NCBI GenBank assembly: GCA_026545225.1
Contig: CM048850.1
Location: 8,419,501-8,483,500, forward strand
DNA: 64,000 bases
Reading direction: 5' to 3'
Origin: Cornus controversa
Lineage: Eukaryota > Streptophyta > Magnoliopsida > Cornales > Cornaceae
Below, in pieces: positions 12,061-23,569 of the stretch (position 1 is its first letter; each line of letters begins with the position of its first letter). Position numbers and translations under genes: made by a program. The notes under the pieces are model-generated. The model was not told the DNA's origin and searched no databases. It saw nothing but the letters and a program-made list of their open reading frames with translations.

Positions 12061-12624
12061 AGACAAACAAGCTCACATGAGCCCAACCAGATCACACACA
12101 CACAAACACACGCTCACATGAGCAGAACCAGATCTTTGATACACACACACACACATATATATATCATTTTCACTGTAGATCTAAAAAATCATATCCTTTT
12201 TGTGCACTAACTGTAAATCTAGGAATATACAGCAAACATATTGTAATAGAGAGGGAGAGAGAGAGAGAGAGTACTCACCTCTGTTGTTGCTGTGAAGAAG
12301 TTGAGGAAAACGATTGCGCGGCTGAGTTTGGGTTATGCGATTTTGGTTTCCTTTTTAGGTTTCCTTGGTTTTGTTTTCAGATTTTCTTTACGACATTTGT
12401 GGCTCCGTAATTTTAAGGGAACAGTGCCCCTAACATTAGAATCCTATTTTAAAAGCAACAAATTCTCACTTTCAAAATATACCTAACCGTTTCCAAAAAT
12501 CTGAAATAGAATTTTAAAATTTTAAAAGTGAAAATCGATTATCAAACGTGTTTCCGAGTGTAACTTCCAAAATTTTGGAATTCGCAGCTGAAATCCGGAA
12601 TTGGAAAGGTTCCCAAACACCCCT

Positions 12625-13650
12625 TTAATTCTTCATATTTTCATCATTAAATTGATGGTTTTATCATGAAATTCAAGTCATTTAATCTTAAATTCTTGAT
12701 AATTTCACTTTGATTGAGTTACTTTCACCATTGGATCGAAAAAGGGTCATCCGAGCCGTCCTATGAATGTTTCAAAAGCCCTTTTTCAATCCAGTGGTGA
12801 AAGTAATCCAATCAGAGTGAAATTCTGAGAAATTTTTTATAATATTACTTCAATTGCATGGTGAAATAATCAATTTTATTATGGGAAGATGAGGAATTGA
12901 GAGTTAGGGAACTTGTATCCATGATTGGATGATTCCAGTGGCCCGATTTATCAAATCTGTATCTTTCCATCACCAAAAAGTCAAATTGATTATGCTATGA
13001 TGAAATTAAGTTCATTTTATGTAAAAACCCTCGAGTTCCTTTCTTGATCGACCTATTTTCACTGTTGGATCGAATTTGGGGTGCCAAAGTCGTCGAATCA
13101 TAGATACGAGTTCTCTAACTCTTAATTCTTCATCTTGTCATCATTAAATCATAACATTGATGATTCTATTGTGAAATTCAAGTCATTTTATGTAAATTCA
13201 CTCATAATTTCACTCTAATTGAATTACTTTTATTGTTGGATCGAAAAAGGGGCATCTGAGTCGTCTAATTAATACTTCGGAAGCTTTCTTTTCGATCCGA
13301 TGGTGAAAGTAACTCGATCAGAGTGAAAATCTAAAGTATTTTACATAAAATTCCTTGAATTTCATGACGAGTCATCAATTTTATGATTTGATGATGGCAA
13401 GATGAAGAATTAAGAGTTAGGGAACTTGTATCCGTAATCAGACAATTTCGCTGGCCTAAATTCGATCCAATGGTTAAAGTAGGCTGATAGGGAGGAAAAA
13501 TTGAGAGGTTCTTAGGTAAAATTAACTTAATTTCACTATAGAATAATCAATTTGAGTATTTGGTGATGGGAAGATAGAGATTTGATGAATTGAGAATGAT
13601 CAATGTGGACTCAAAGTCCTATTTTCGTGATTTTGCAAAATTGGCTCAAT
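12625..13650. repeat. ~500-bp palindromic tandem repeat, right part
   Basis: This continues the repeat of 2683-3914 beyond the Harbinger insertion. CTTAATTCTTCAT at the insertion point matches the uninterrupted copy near 13120. The right end (13480-13650) is an imperfect reverse complement of the left end (2683-2830), sharing words such as GATTTTGCAAAA and AAATAGAGATTTGA. Confidence 0.78.
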
Positions 13651-14413
13651 TGGATGGGCTAGCTTGAAATCAAATGGTTCAACTGGATGAATTATGATCC
13701 AAATTATTGTTTTGAACCACTTATTGACTTTGACGATGAAATATGACATCCTTAATTGTACCTATTAATGAATTTTATGAAGTCCAATTGATGAAAATTA
13801 ATCGAAATAGAGGACTAGACAAAATGCGGTTTCTACGTACACCTTTTCATTACTTAATTTAAAATTTTAAAGTTTCATTTCAATAAATATGGAGAATTTT
13901 AAAATTCAATTATTTAATTTTAAAAAGTTCATTAACAAATGTACATTACATTACATTAAATTCTTACACTGGTGTATATGATCAATGAAGTAATTTAGTG
14001 TGATCAACCTAGGATACTGATCAATGTATAATCTATGAGGTAAAAAAATTATAATGAATGTTTTTATGTTTAAAAATCACAAATAATTAAAAATAATTAA
14101 AATTTTTGAAGTTAACCAATAATCAACACCTGGAAAAAAAAAAAATCAATTCGAATTTTCAAGGCATTTAATTCGAGTTTTCAACACCTTAATTCAGGAA
14201 AAAATTGACATTTAGATAGAAACATTTAATTCACAAATCACCATATTTTAGTTTTTTCGACGTATTTAATTTATTTAAACTTTCATATTGGAAAAGAAGT
14301 CATTTATTTTAAAATCAATACATTTACTATTTAAATAAACAACATATTTCACCATTTCAACGACTCCAATTCTATTTTCAGTGAAGTTAATTCACTTTTT
14401 TCAAAACTTACTT

Positions 14414-14452
<39 letters not shown>

Positions 14453-16213
14453 AAGATAAAAAGAGTTTATATACTAAAATTTATCTAGATTTAATATACT
14501 TAATATTAGAGAGAGAAAATTTAAAAATTATATCTTACAGAGAGATAATTTATAAAAGTGAAAATTTAAAAATTTACTCTTAATTTAATTTATAAATCAT
14601 CATATTTCATTAAAGGTTTATAAAAATAAATCAAGTGTTTCAAATTTAAAAGCTTCAAATGATTTAAATGTTCACAATGTTATTTCAATAAAAAAATTGA
14701 TGATATAAAATTCAATTTTCAATTTCATAAAATTTCTTTAGTTATTTAATAATTGAAGTAAAAAATTATTTAACTTAAAAATATGTAGGATTTTTCATGT
14801 ATTTAAATATGGATATGACGAGTGCTTTGATATCTTCTTAAAAAAAATTTCAATTAAAAATTTTCACAAATTTTCAGAGATTTTTAATCACGTGCATTTT
14901 CATGTGCGCTATCCTATCAGTTACAAGTAAGAAAAAAACCCTAAAAAATTTGAAGTCAAGAAAAAATTAGCCCCAGTAAATAAACAAAAAAATTTGAATT
15001 TCAATGCAATCAATAGCCTTTTCAAAGCCTCATTTAATTTCAAGTATATTTTTTTTATAAAAAAATAATATATGGACTTGAAGAGTGAAATAGGGTTTAT
15101 ATAAATATTTATAGATTTTTAGAATTTATATAGATTCAACACACTTAATATTAATTTACCAAAAACACACATATATATTAGATTCAGAAAATTAAAAGAA
15201 ATATATCAAGGAGAGAATTTATAATAGCAAATATTTAAAATTTATTTATTTAGTTCACAATTCACTATATTTTTTTTCTCAATGTTTTTAATTTATTTAA
15301 ACGTTCAAAATGGAAATCAACACAAGTTATCTTTATTTTGATTGAAATAAAACTTGTAATCTTTAATTTTACTTTTTCAAACTCTGAATACATTTAAAAA
15401 ATTCAAATATAAATTTTTTTTTTGTGAATTAAATGGTATTAGAGTGTAAATTATTTCATGAATGAATTGCACTAAAATATTGAATTGATTGTGTTGAAAA
15501 TCTAAATTGTTATATTGATTATTGAATTATTGGTGTTAATGTTTATATAAATTTAAATAATTTTGTATATACACATATATATATATAGCGATGATTTATG
15601 ATTTTCAAACTTAGAAATACAAATTATAAAGTTTTGTACGTCACTTGTCATTTGATAATAACACAGTAGTCTAACAACATGTATGGTTAGACTCAATGTA
15701 AGAAAGTAATGAAATGCACATTCTTTACATAATTTTTTAAAATTAACTAATTGAATTTGATGGTTCTCTATTTCAATTGAAATAAAATATCAAAAACTTA
15801 TTGCTCATTTAGTTCACAATTAACAATATTTCATATTTTTCTTAATGTATTTAATTTATTTAAGTTTTAAAATTGAAAAGAAATCATTTTATTTAAAATC
15901 AAAACATTTATTTTATAAATAAAAAACATATTTCATCATTTTAACGACCCCAATTCTATTTTTAACGAAATTAATTCATCTTTTTAAAATTCAATTTAAA
16001 GTTTCAAATATATATTTAGAAATAATATATGTATATATACATATTTAGAGAGATAAAGAGAGTTTATATAAATATTTGTAAATTTTTACGTTCAACACAA
16101 TTTATATTAAAGTGAAAATTTATAAAAGTGAAAATATAAAAATTTATTATTTATTTATAATATTATTTTATTACTTTTTTTTAACTATTTGAAAGAGTTG
16201 TACATTTCTCTAG
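13651..16213. repeat. AT-rich region with decayed long repeats
   Basis: No gene is supported. A segment of about 190 bp (14228-14408), marked by GTATTTAATTTATTTAAAC, AACATATTTCACCATTTC and CCAATTCTATTTT, recurs at 15808-15990 and partly at 15245-15345. Another motif (GAGTTTATATAAATATTTAT) recurs near 14462, 15100 and 16065. A short (TTAG)n run sits near 14428. This is probably very old element DNA. Confidence 0.6.
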
Positions 16214-16491
16214 TGTTGGAAAGAGTTATAATATTATTATATTAGGTTTGTTTATAATATTATTTTTTTAGGTTTAGTTGCTTGAGTAGAAGTCGTATCT
16301 TTGGAAAGAAATATGATATTATTTTTGTTAGTATAATACATATGTAACATGGTCCTTATAATCTCTTTCCATCCCATGATTCTCTCTTGACTCACTCTCG
16401 TCTATATATATGACCCATTGTATTGTAGATTAACAGAATCATAGTTGATGAATACATTCAGTTCTTTCTCTATCTTTTCTCTATCGTAACA
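16214..16491 (+). repeat. 5' LTR of copia derivative
   Basis: This 278-bp LTR runs from TG to CA, typical of short copia LTRs. The stretch CTATATATATGACCC near 16402 could hold its promoter TATA. The last 24 bp recur at 18708-18732. Confidence 0.75.
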
Positions 16492-16504
16492 TGGTATCAG
16501 AGCC
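16492..16504 (+). other. Primer-binding site (tRNA-iMet type)
   Basis: TGGTATCAGAGCC lies directly after the CA end of the LTR. This is the standard minus-strand primer site complementary to the initiator Met tRNA 3' end. Confidence 0.9.
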
Positions 16505-17709
16505 ATAAACGATTCCACTATTCATCAAAACAACCCTAACCTTTACCATTCATCATCTCTACCATCTACTGTATACACAATCACCTGTTTACTAACCCAA
16601 TCCATTGCTCAACTTTATCACCAGAAACCACCACCATCACTAGCATCAGAGACCCAACCCACTGTTCAACCCATCATCATCACCAGCAACTGAAGCCACC
16701 TCATCACATAAAAACCCAATCCACTGTTCAACCACGGCAATCTCACACTCTATATTAGCAGAAAGCCACCACCATCTCCCACAATCACAAGAACCAACCC
16801 AATCCAATTCCAACTCCATCATAAGACCCAACCCACTGTTCAGTCGCCAACTCAACCCACTATTCCGTCGCCTACGCCATATGCGACACCACCAGCTGCC
16901 GTTCCTCTCACAGTGCTACTTTTTCTCCAGTGGTAAAGCCGCCAGCCTGCGGTTCCTCTTACGCTGCCATTTCCTTTCCGGTGGTACAGTCGCCAGCCTC
17001 TTCTAACACTTTCTCCAGTGGCTTTTCCACCGTTGTAAGCACCTTCTTTGACCGACCTCGACCACTGTCATCTCTCCTCTAGGCGCCTCTACCACATTGC
17101 CTCTAATCCTCAGCGCAAAGACAGAATTGTCATCGTTGATTGCCTCATCAACAACAAGCCACCTCGGCGCCTTCTTGCACTCAAGAATTGCATAAACCAC
17201 CATCAGACCCACCACCACCATCAACAGAAACCACCAATAGACCCACCACCACCAACAGACCCAACTAGCAAACCACCACCATCAACAGAAACCACTGCCG
17301 CAACCGCAAAATTCTCCACCCATCATCGTCACATCATTGCCACTACAACAACCACGTCAGCATGTCTCGTCGGTGCAACACCATTTCCTTTTTCCAGATT
17401 CCGTTGAGCATCTGCTCTGTTCGTCGTCTCCAAAATTTATGACAACCATGGTCTTGCAACTTCAGTCCTCTAGGCACCTCTGCTAGCAACACACACAACA
17501 GAATCCTTGATGCCATCGCTTCCTCGTCGCCGGAATCCTCTCTGATTGCCAAAGCTCTTCTCTATCATTCTCGGTCATAACATCTTCTGGTCATTTTTTG
17601 TGGGAACAGTTTTGTCTCAAACCAGGTAAACCCGACCCGATCCAGATCCTACGGGTTTAACCCGGTTCAAAAAAAAAAAATCTATTTTGTTTTCATAAGC
17701 CCTGCCTTT
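16505..17709 (+). other. Long leader of the copia derivative
   Basis: The region between PBS and gag ATG is about 1.2 kb and C/A-rich. CCCAACCCACTGTTCAAC-like words recur between 16590 and 16860, two CCAGTGGT/CCGGTGGT blocks lie near 16930-17020, and CCACCACC runs lie near 17200-17290. Open frames here (for example 17048-17407) are Pro/Thr/His-rich and look like by-products of composition. Confidence 0.6.
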
Positions 17710-18768
17710 ATGGAACATTCAGAGGTATCTCAACCTATCACCATTATTCTTGATGACCCTAATTACTCTTCCTGGGCTCCGGCTATGACAAGCTTCTTAA
17801 AGGGTCGTAAACTTTGGCATCTTATCACTGGTACTATTACTGAACCCAAGAAAGAAGAATCTAAAGCCAACGATAAATATGCAGAACAATTTGATGATTG
17901 GGATAATAAAAATCATCAAGTTATCAGATGGTTCCGTAATACCTCAATTTCATCTATTGGCCTACAATTTGGTCGTTTCGATACTGCCAAAGCAGTCTAG
18001 GACTTTCTTCAGAAGATGTACATCACTACTGATCTGGTTCATCAATTTCAACTCCAGAGGACTCTTCATTGTACTCTTCAGAAGCCTGGTCAATTTATCC
18101 ATAGATTTCTTTTTGAAATTTATGTTATTTGGGATCAGTTAACTCTTTCAGAACTTGCATGAGATTGTTCTATGGATACCCAGAAGTTCACTACTTACAA
18201 AGATTAGCAAAGGCTGGTAACATTTCTTATGGTTCTCACTGATAAATTTGAATCCGTTCGGGCCTCTCTTCTACACAGGCATCCACTTCCCACTATAGAA
18301 AATGCTGTCTCTGAACTTCTATCAGAGGAAACTAGTCTTGGTACTCTTCAAGCTCAGAATCTCCCATCACATACCATTGATACAGTTCTTGCTACACCCT
18401 ACCACAGGGTCAGTCAATTCTCGTCTAAGTCTTCTTCTCAGCCAAGTTGTACTTACTGTCATGATCTTTGTCATACCCTTCTGAACTGCCCTATCAAAGT
18501 TTGCAAATTTTGTCACAAGAAAGGACCCGGTCATTATCAAAGAGATTGCTTCAAGTATCCTTACAAAACCACCTCCCGTAATGCTAAACCTAAATCTAGT
18601 CACTCATCTGTCACAACTGAAGGATCTTCTTTACCAGATTCCACATTATGTGTCTCTACCAATGATTTCAGGGATATGCTTCAACAACTCCCTCCACTTC
18701 TGGTACTCACTCTACTTTTCTCTATCGTAACAATTTTATTATATTTCTTTACTTAGTTAACTTTAGCA
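17710..18768 (+). pseudogene. Copia gag remnant with two zinc-knuckle motifs
   Basis: Gag packages the element RNA into cytoplasmic particles. From the ATG at 17710, residues near 17 onward read DDPNYSSWAPAM and GRKLWHLI, the usual plant copia gag start (DUF4219/UBN2 type). A stop at about 17998 and frame damage near 18160 interrupt it. The later frame at 18229-18756 holds PTIENAVSELLSEE. It also has a CX2CX4HX4C knuckle (CTYC...H...C) and a second C..C..H..C motif with a wider C-H gap of six residues (CKFCHKKGPGHYQRDC). Sequence after about 18690 is the truncated LTR end. Confidence 0.82.
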
Positions 18769-19906
18769 AAACTTATTTATCACTGTAGCAAAGCTCATTT
18801 ATCACCATCAGAGTCTATATAAAATGATTTCGTTTTATTATTGTAGAGACATCAGAGGATACCTCAAAGTAGACGATCGTGGCTCTTCAAATGAGTGTTG
18901 TTTATTAAGAAAAAAAACATTAAAAGAAAAAATAAATTAAAAGAGTTTATTTTTAAACAAACATGAATAGAGTTTATTTCTATCATCTCTCCTCTTTTTA
19001 TTTCTTTTAACTGATGTTATCCACTCTTTTATTTTTTCTCGTATCTATCCAAACGAAGCATAAAAGAGAAGCTCACTTTTTCGGATTCGAAATTCTTTTG
19101 ACTTTTTTTTTCAGAAACAAAAATCCTTTTTACGAGTAGTTCACAAATTTTAGAATAATGGTCGCATGCAAGTATTGCATGGGATTTCTATTAGACGGTT
19201 TAATGAATCCGCCTCTATTATTATTTACAGAAGGATATTTTTAATAAATAATTGCCCAATAATCATTGTTTTTCATGATGTTTAGATTACCTTTTACAAA
19301 ATTGAGAAATGGATACATGTAACATTATATAATTGATTATATTTTAAACTTTCCTTTTTAGATTCAAATTGTTCGTTTTTCTTTTCAAAACTTCACATAA
19401 AGAACTGACCCCGAACTTACCATGACACCCACCGAGTGGATTTGAAAAATCGCTTCCACATGTTTGGGATAAGGATGTCTTGTCCTTAACCATTCCTATG
19501 ACATTGCATGATTAAGAAACATGGAACATTATATATTCGTATAGCATATATATATGACATTTATATATTTGATGGAGCCAAAAATTCATTTAGTGGGGGA
19601 AAACTTTGACAATGATAATATCATAAAAAATTTAAACCAAAATAATAAATATAGAAATTAAATTATTGATGTCAATATATTTTCTATTACTGTTTAAAAA
19701 TTAAGTTTATATATTCAAATTAAATTAAAAATTCACATTCAATGGATGAATAATAAAATAACATAGTTTACTTAAATCCAAGATAGAAATAGATTTTCAT
19801 AACAACATATTTCATTCAAAAATATAAGTAAAATAATATATGTATCTATTAATTTATTTATTTATTTAATAAAAATTTTGCAAATTTACTAAAATAATTC
19901 AAATAC
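18733..19906. other. AT-rich non-coding stretch
   Basis: I see no gene, TIR pair or tandem array. There are T-runs and scattered AT words only. Confidence 0.5.
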
Positions 19907-19909
19907 TAA

Positions 19910-21149
19910 GGACCTGTTTGGTAACCGTTTATGTTTAGTGTTTATTGTTTATAAAAACAAATTTTTAGGATAAACATGTTTGATAATTTTTGTTTTGTTT
20001 ATAAATTGTCAAAAACGCTTTTAAAACAACACTGTAGCTAAGTATTCAAATCCTAAACACCAAAATGATGTTTATTAAAAAAAAACTTTTTTTTCCTTTT
20101 TTTTTATATCTAAAATGGTGATTATGTTATTTTAATTAAAAATTGAAACTAAAAGTGAGAAAATGAAAAGAAAACAAAAATTATAAAAGGCTATTGTTTG
20201 ATACAACGATAAAAATATTAGAATTATTAAGTGTAGACAGAATTAAAGAGCATCAACTACCTTGAGAAAAAAATATTGGATATAATATGAATAATTACTA
20301 ACATACATGATAATAATAAATAGTGACATATGGGCACCCATGCTAAAAAAAACCTTATTTGAGGAAAGAAAATAAAGATGTCTCAACCATCTCCTTGTCA
20401 AAGAAACAAGAATGATATTTTGTACTCATTTCATTCATTCATTTTCAATGTTGAAAGGAAAATAGAAATCAAAAAAGTGAAAAAGAAAGTTATAATAACC
20501 GTTTTGTTATGTAAAAAATTTTATAAAAAGAAAGGTATATATATATAACCGTTATAAAATCATTGTAATAGTTAAAATAACCTTTTGTAGTGTAAAAATT
20601 TTTAAACAATGGAGTTATTATAATTATTATAAGGTTAAATACAACTCCAATAATAACCGAATTGAACCGAACTCATTTATTCCAGTTTCAAAATTAAGGA
20701 ACCGTTGGGAACAGTTCTAATTCTGATTCTCCCAATAACTGTAAGGAACTGAATCGTGTGCATCCCCCTACTTATTGGGGACTTCTGGGTTGTGAATCAT
20801 TCTAGTTTTACACTATAATTTACAGTGTGTAGATATATACGTAACCCAATATTATCTATTTCTTTTTTATGCATATTTCTTGCTCTGCTATTGCTGTATA
20901 GATTTGTAGTAACATGAACTTGACTTTTTATGCAGTTTATTGTGTTGATTTTTTTTTTTTTTTTTATAAAAAAAACAGTTTAAGGTTAACAACGATGTTT
21001 TCCTGATTATGATTTTTAAAATAATCCAAACGTTTCTTCGTTATCAAACAACACTCATGTTTATGGATAAACAAAATCGTAACATAAATACTGTTTATAT
21101 AAACACTTAAACAATAAACACTAAACATAAACGGTTACCAAATGGGCCC
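19910..21149. mobile_element. Tourist/Harbinger-like TIR element (1.24 kb)
   Basis: The left end GGACCTGTTTGGTAACCGTT continues TATGTTTAGTGTTTATTG. The right end reversed starts GGGCCCATTTGGTAACCGTT and continues identically, giving inverted repeats of at least 40 bp. TAA flanks both sides (19907-19909 and 21150-21152). No transposase frame is present, so it is non-autonomous. Its GGNCCTGTTTGG-like end resembles the Harbinger element at 3915. Confidence 0.88.
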
Positions 21150-21152
21150 TAA

Positions 21153-22000
21153 TTAACCTCTATAATGATTAAAGACAATCAAAAATCAAAAAATATATTT
21201 GAACACAAATAAATTAATAAACTTGACTCTTTCTCAAGAAAGTTGGAATGAGCAATGACTTTAATTTTTTAAAAAATATTGTGGGGGTCAAGTGGACTTT
21301 TAATTTCATTTTTTTTTTGTAAGAATTCAGTGGGGGCGTTTATATAATTAATTGAAGTTCTATATACATAGTAAACTATGTCAAGAAATTCACAATTTTT
21401 TTTTGTGTGCGTGGCAGGATCTTAACTCTCGACTTTTTACTTTAAAAGGTAACAGAGATACTACCACGCTATAGTCCTTAGGAATACATTAGCACTTTTT
21501 CGTTCAAAGTACCTGGGGTCTAGGGATATAAATAAGATCATATATTGGTATGCATGGGTATATTAATAGCTTCTTGTATGTTGGGCATAGTTAGATCAAT
21601 CCAAACTGCCAAAGGATAATAAGACTCGATATCGGGCCAAAATCTTCGTCGGATCGACATTTGATTTCTCGATAGACTTTCTTTTTGGCTCAAAGTGTGT
21701 CTCAGGAGTACGTTTGGGATTTGGTGCTTTGTTTGTGGGTGTGCCAAGATGTCTATTACAAGATTTGTTTGTTAGGATCGAACTGCACCTAAGTTTGAGT
21801 TTGCTTGTTAGTTGGTTTCGATCGAGCCACGTGAAAACCAAGCAATATTCTTTGGTTTGCCACGGCCGTTGTGGTTTTTTCCTTATCAGACTTAGAGTAA
21901 CTGTGGAGAGCAAGAATAACCCTCTCACAGGTTCAACCTCGATGATTCTGCTAACTAAATTGAAATGCTTTGTTTATGTTTAATGAACAACTGTATACCA
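21153..22000. other. No confident gene; undefined flank of a gypsy LTR
   Basis: Short frames on both strands (21538-21983) overlap each other and lack recognisable motifs. This may be the distal part of the minus-strand LTR whose start is at 23109, but I cannot locate its other end. Confidence 0.35.
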
Positions 22001-22009
22001 CATAACAAG

Positions 22010-22220
22010 ATAACTGTAACTTTCTTGTCATCAGCATTGATTGTTTAATGAAGATCAATTACAACTTTGTTGATGATAAAGGGTTCAGGTAGTATCTAGT
22101 AAACGACCAAATACCACTGAACATGCCAATTGTAACTAATTGTAACTTTCTCATCACTAACATTGATTGTCGAATGAAGATTGGTTACAGCTTTATCAGT
22201 AGTAAAGGATTTATGTCCAA
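22010..22220. repeat. ~127-bp direct duplication
   Basis: A block with TGTAACTTTCTTGTCATCAG and GCATTGATTG...AATGAAGAT near 22015 recurs near 22142 with about 80% similarity by eye. Confidence 0.65.
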
Positions 22221-23109
22221 AAGACGTAACAACACAATGTATGGAGGCAAAATTGAAACACAACAATTTGTTATATTATTTTTACGAAGGTAAATATTAG
22301 AAACTGCTAACTATTAATTGAAAGACTTGAAAATAGTAAAGAAACATAGTTAATGCAAGGGAGGTAAACCTAGAGTTAAAGAGTGTAATAATGCCTCAAA
22401 GTAGTAAGAAACACAACCAAGTTCAAAATCTTTTCTACACTATTGAGGAGCAGGCCTCCATATAAAATAAAGTTGTATTGAATTCGTTGGAGATAACTTG
22501 ACACATGTGTTGGTGCAAGACTCTTAACTCATACATAAATAAGTTACATTTATAGTGTATTATGGGGCTGGTGAGTTATTGGATTGATTTACTGCTTGGA
22601 TAGTTTGGATGAAGTCTCTTGGATATTTCAACAACTTGCTCACATGATCGACGACTGATGGATGATGATGAGTTTTTGGATGAAACTTCGGAGGAAGGTG
22701 GATGGTGCATCATTACAATCAAGACTTTGTTGTAGCTAGGAGCTACTTTTGATCAGGGCGATGATAGCCTTTATAGAGATGACGATTTTTGCTTATCTCT
22801 AATTGTTAGAGCATTAAATCTATGTTGATCTTTCTACCCACTATTTGTCTTGATGCTTCAAATGAATGAGTTTGTATGTTTCATGAGTTTTTACGAGTCG
22901 TTCGTAGGACTTATCGGTCGAACCTATTGTGTTTTTTTCTTGTTTGATCTTTCTTTTGGGTGAAGTGGTTTGCTGATGTGGTATTAGTTCCTCGACCATG
23001 GCTTGGGTTGGCCGAGTACAAGTGAGTTTCTCATAAGGGAGACCCACTTTAAGAGCTGCGGGTTTCTAAATGATGTTGGCCTACCAAATTTCCAATTTGG
23101 GTGCAAACA
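22220..23109 (-). mobile_element. LTR start region of a minus-strand gypsy (Tat-like) element
   Basis: Read on the minus strand, TGTTTGCACCCAAATTGG starts at 23109, directly after a purine tract. The same LTR start occurs on the plus strand at 60748. The low-coordinate end is not resolved and may lie left of 22220. Here the LTR would be the 3' copy, so the element body lies to the right. Confidence 0.55.
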
Positions 23110-23125
23110 TATTGCCCCCATTTTT
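23110..23125 (-). other. Polypurine tract of minus-strand gypsy element
   Basis: On the minus strand AAAAATGGGGGCAATA abuts the LTR start TGTTTGCACC. A GGGGGCAAT tract is the classic plus-strand primer in Tat/Ogre-type elements. Confidence 0.65.
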
Positions 23126-23569
23126 ATTGACCTAGTTGATCAATAAGGTAGGTTAGTAAAAATGTTGAATTTTCACTGAGTGCCTTGGCGGTTTGGATAA
23201 AAAGGCATCCTTTGACCCGTTTATGTGACAAAACTTTATGATTAGTGTAATTAATGCTCCAGACCAACATTCTGCTGATGTGTCCCATTTAAACTTTACT
23301 GGTATGCCTTTTTACAGGTTTAAAACCTGATAAAATCTCTCTCGTGCAATTTAAACTTTCTTTCCCAAATTTGTTTTCATTTGTAACTCAAATCCCTTGT
23401 TTGGCTCTAGTTGTGATTCCTTCTATAATCTCCAGCAATCATTTATCTTGTTTGGTTTCTATTTTCATAAACATTCTCCTCTTTATTTTAATCAGAGCTC
23501 TCGTTTCTTTAGGGTTCTCATTCTCTAAAAAACTTTCGAACCAATCTTTTTTAAACCCTCACCGATTCA

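Larger units (their letters stand above)
3915..12624 (-). mobile_element. PIF/Harbinger DNA transposon (8.7 kb, contains nested LTR)
   Basis: The left terminus starts GGGGCTGTTTGGAAAAG. The reverse complement of the right terminus starts AGGGGTGTTTGGGAAC, matching at 10 of 12 end positions. A TTA target duplication flanks it (3912-3914 and 12625-12627), and the same locus in the neighbouring repeat copy reads CTCTTAATTC without the element. TTA/TAA duplications and GGGNCTGTTTGG-like ends are hallmarks of PIF/Harbinger and Tourist elements. Both expected genes, transposase and Myb/SANT-like protein, are inside on the minus strand. Subtracting the nested LTR leaves about 5.5 kb, a normal size for an autonomous member. 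Confidence 0.92.
16214..18732 (+). mobile_element. Copia LTR retrotransposon, internal deletion derivative
   Basis: The 5' LTR is 16214-16491 (starts TGTTGGAAAG, ends TATCGTAACA). A tRNA-iMet-type PBS, TGGTATCAGAGCC, follows at once (16492-16504), then a leader and gag. Right after the gag nucleocapsid region, about 24 bp of the LTR 3' end (TTTTCTCTATCGTAACA) reappears, ending at 18732. Protease, integrase, RT and nearly all of the 3' LTR are missing. The flanks TCTAG and ATTTT do not match as a target duplication. It is non-autonomous. Confidence 0.82.

Noticed and set aside
16492-16504. tRNA-like matches at primer sites
   Set aside because: These are 12-16-bp primer-binding sites. No cloverleaf-sized tRNA gene surrounds them.
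17048-17407. 119-codon His/Pro/Thr-rich frame
   Set aside because: It is in the copia leader and follows a CCACCACC-rich composition.
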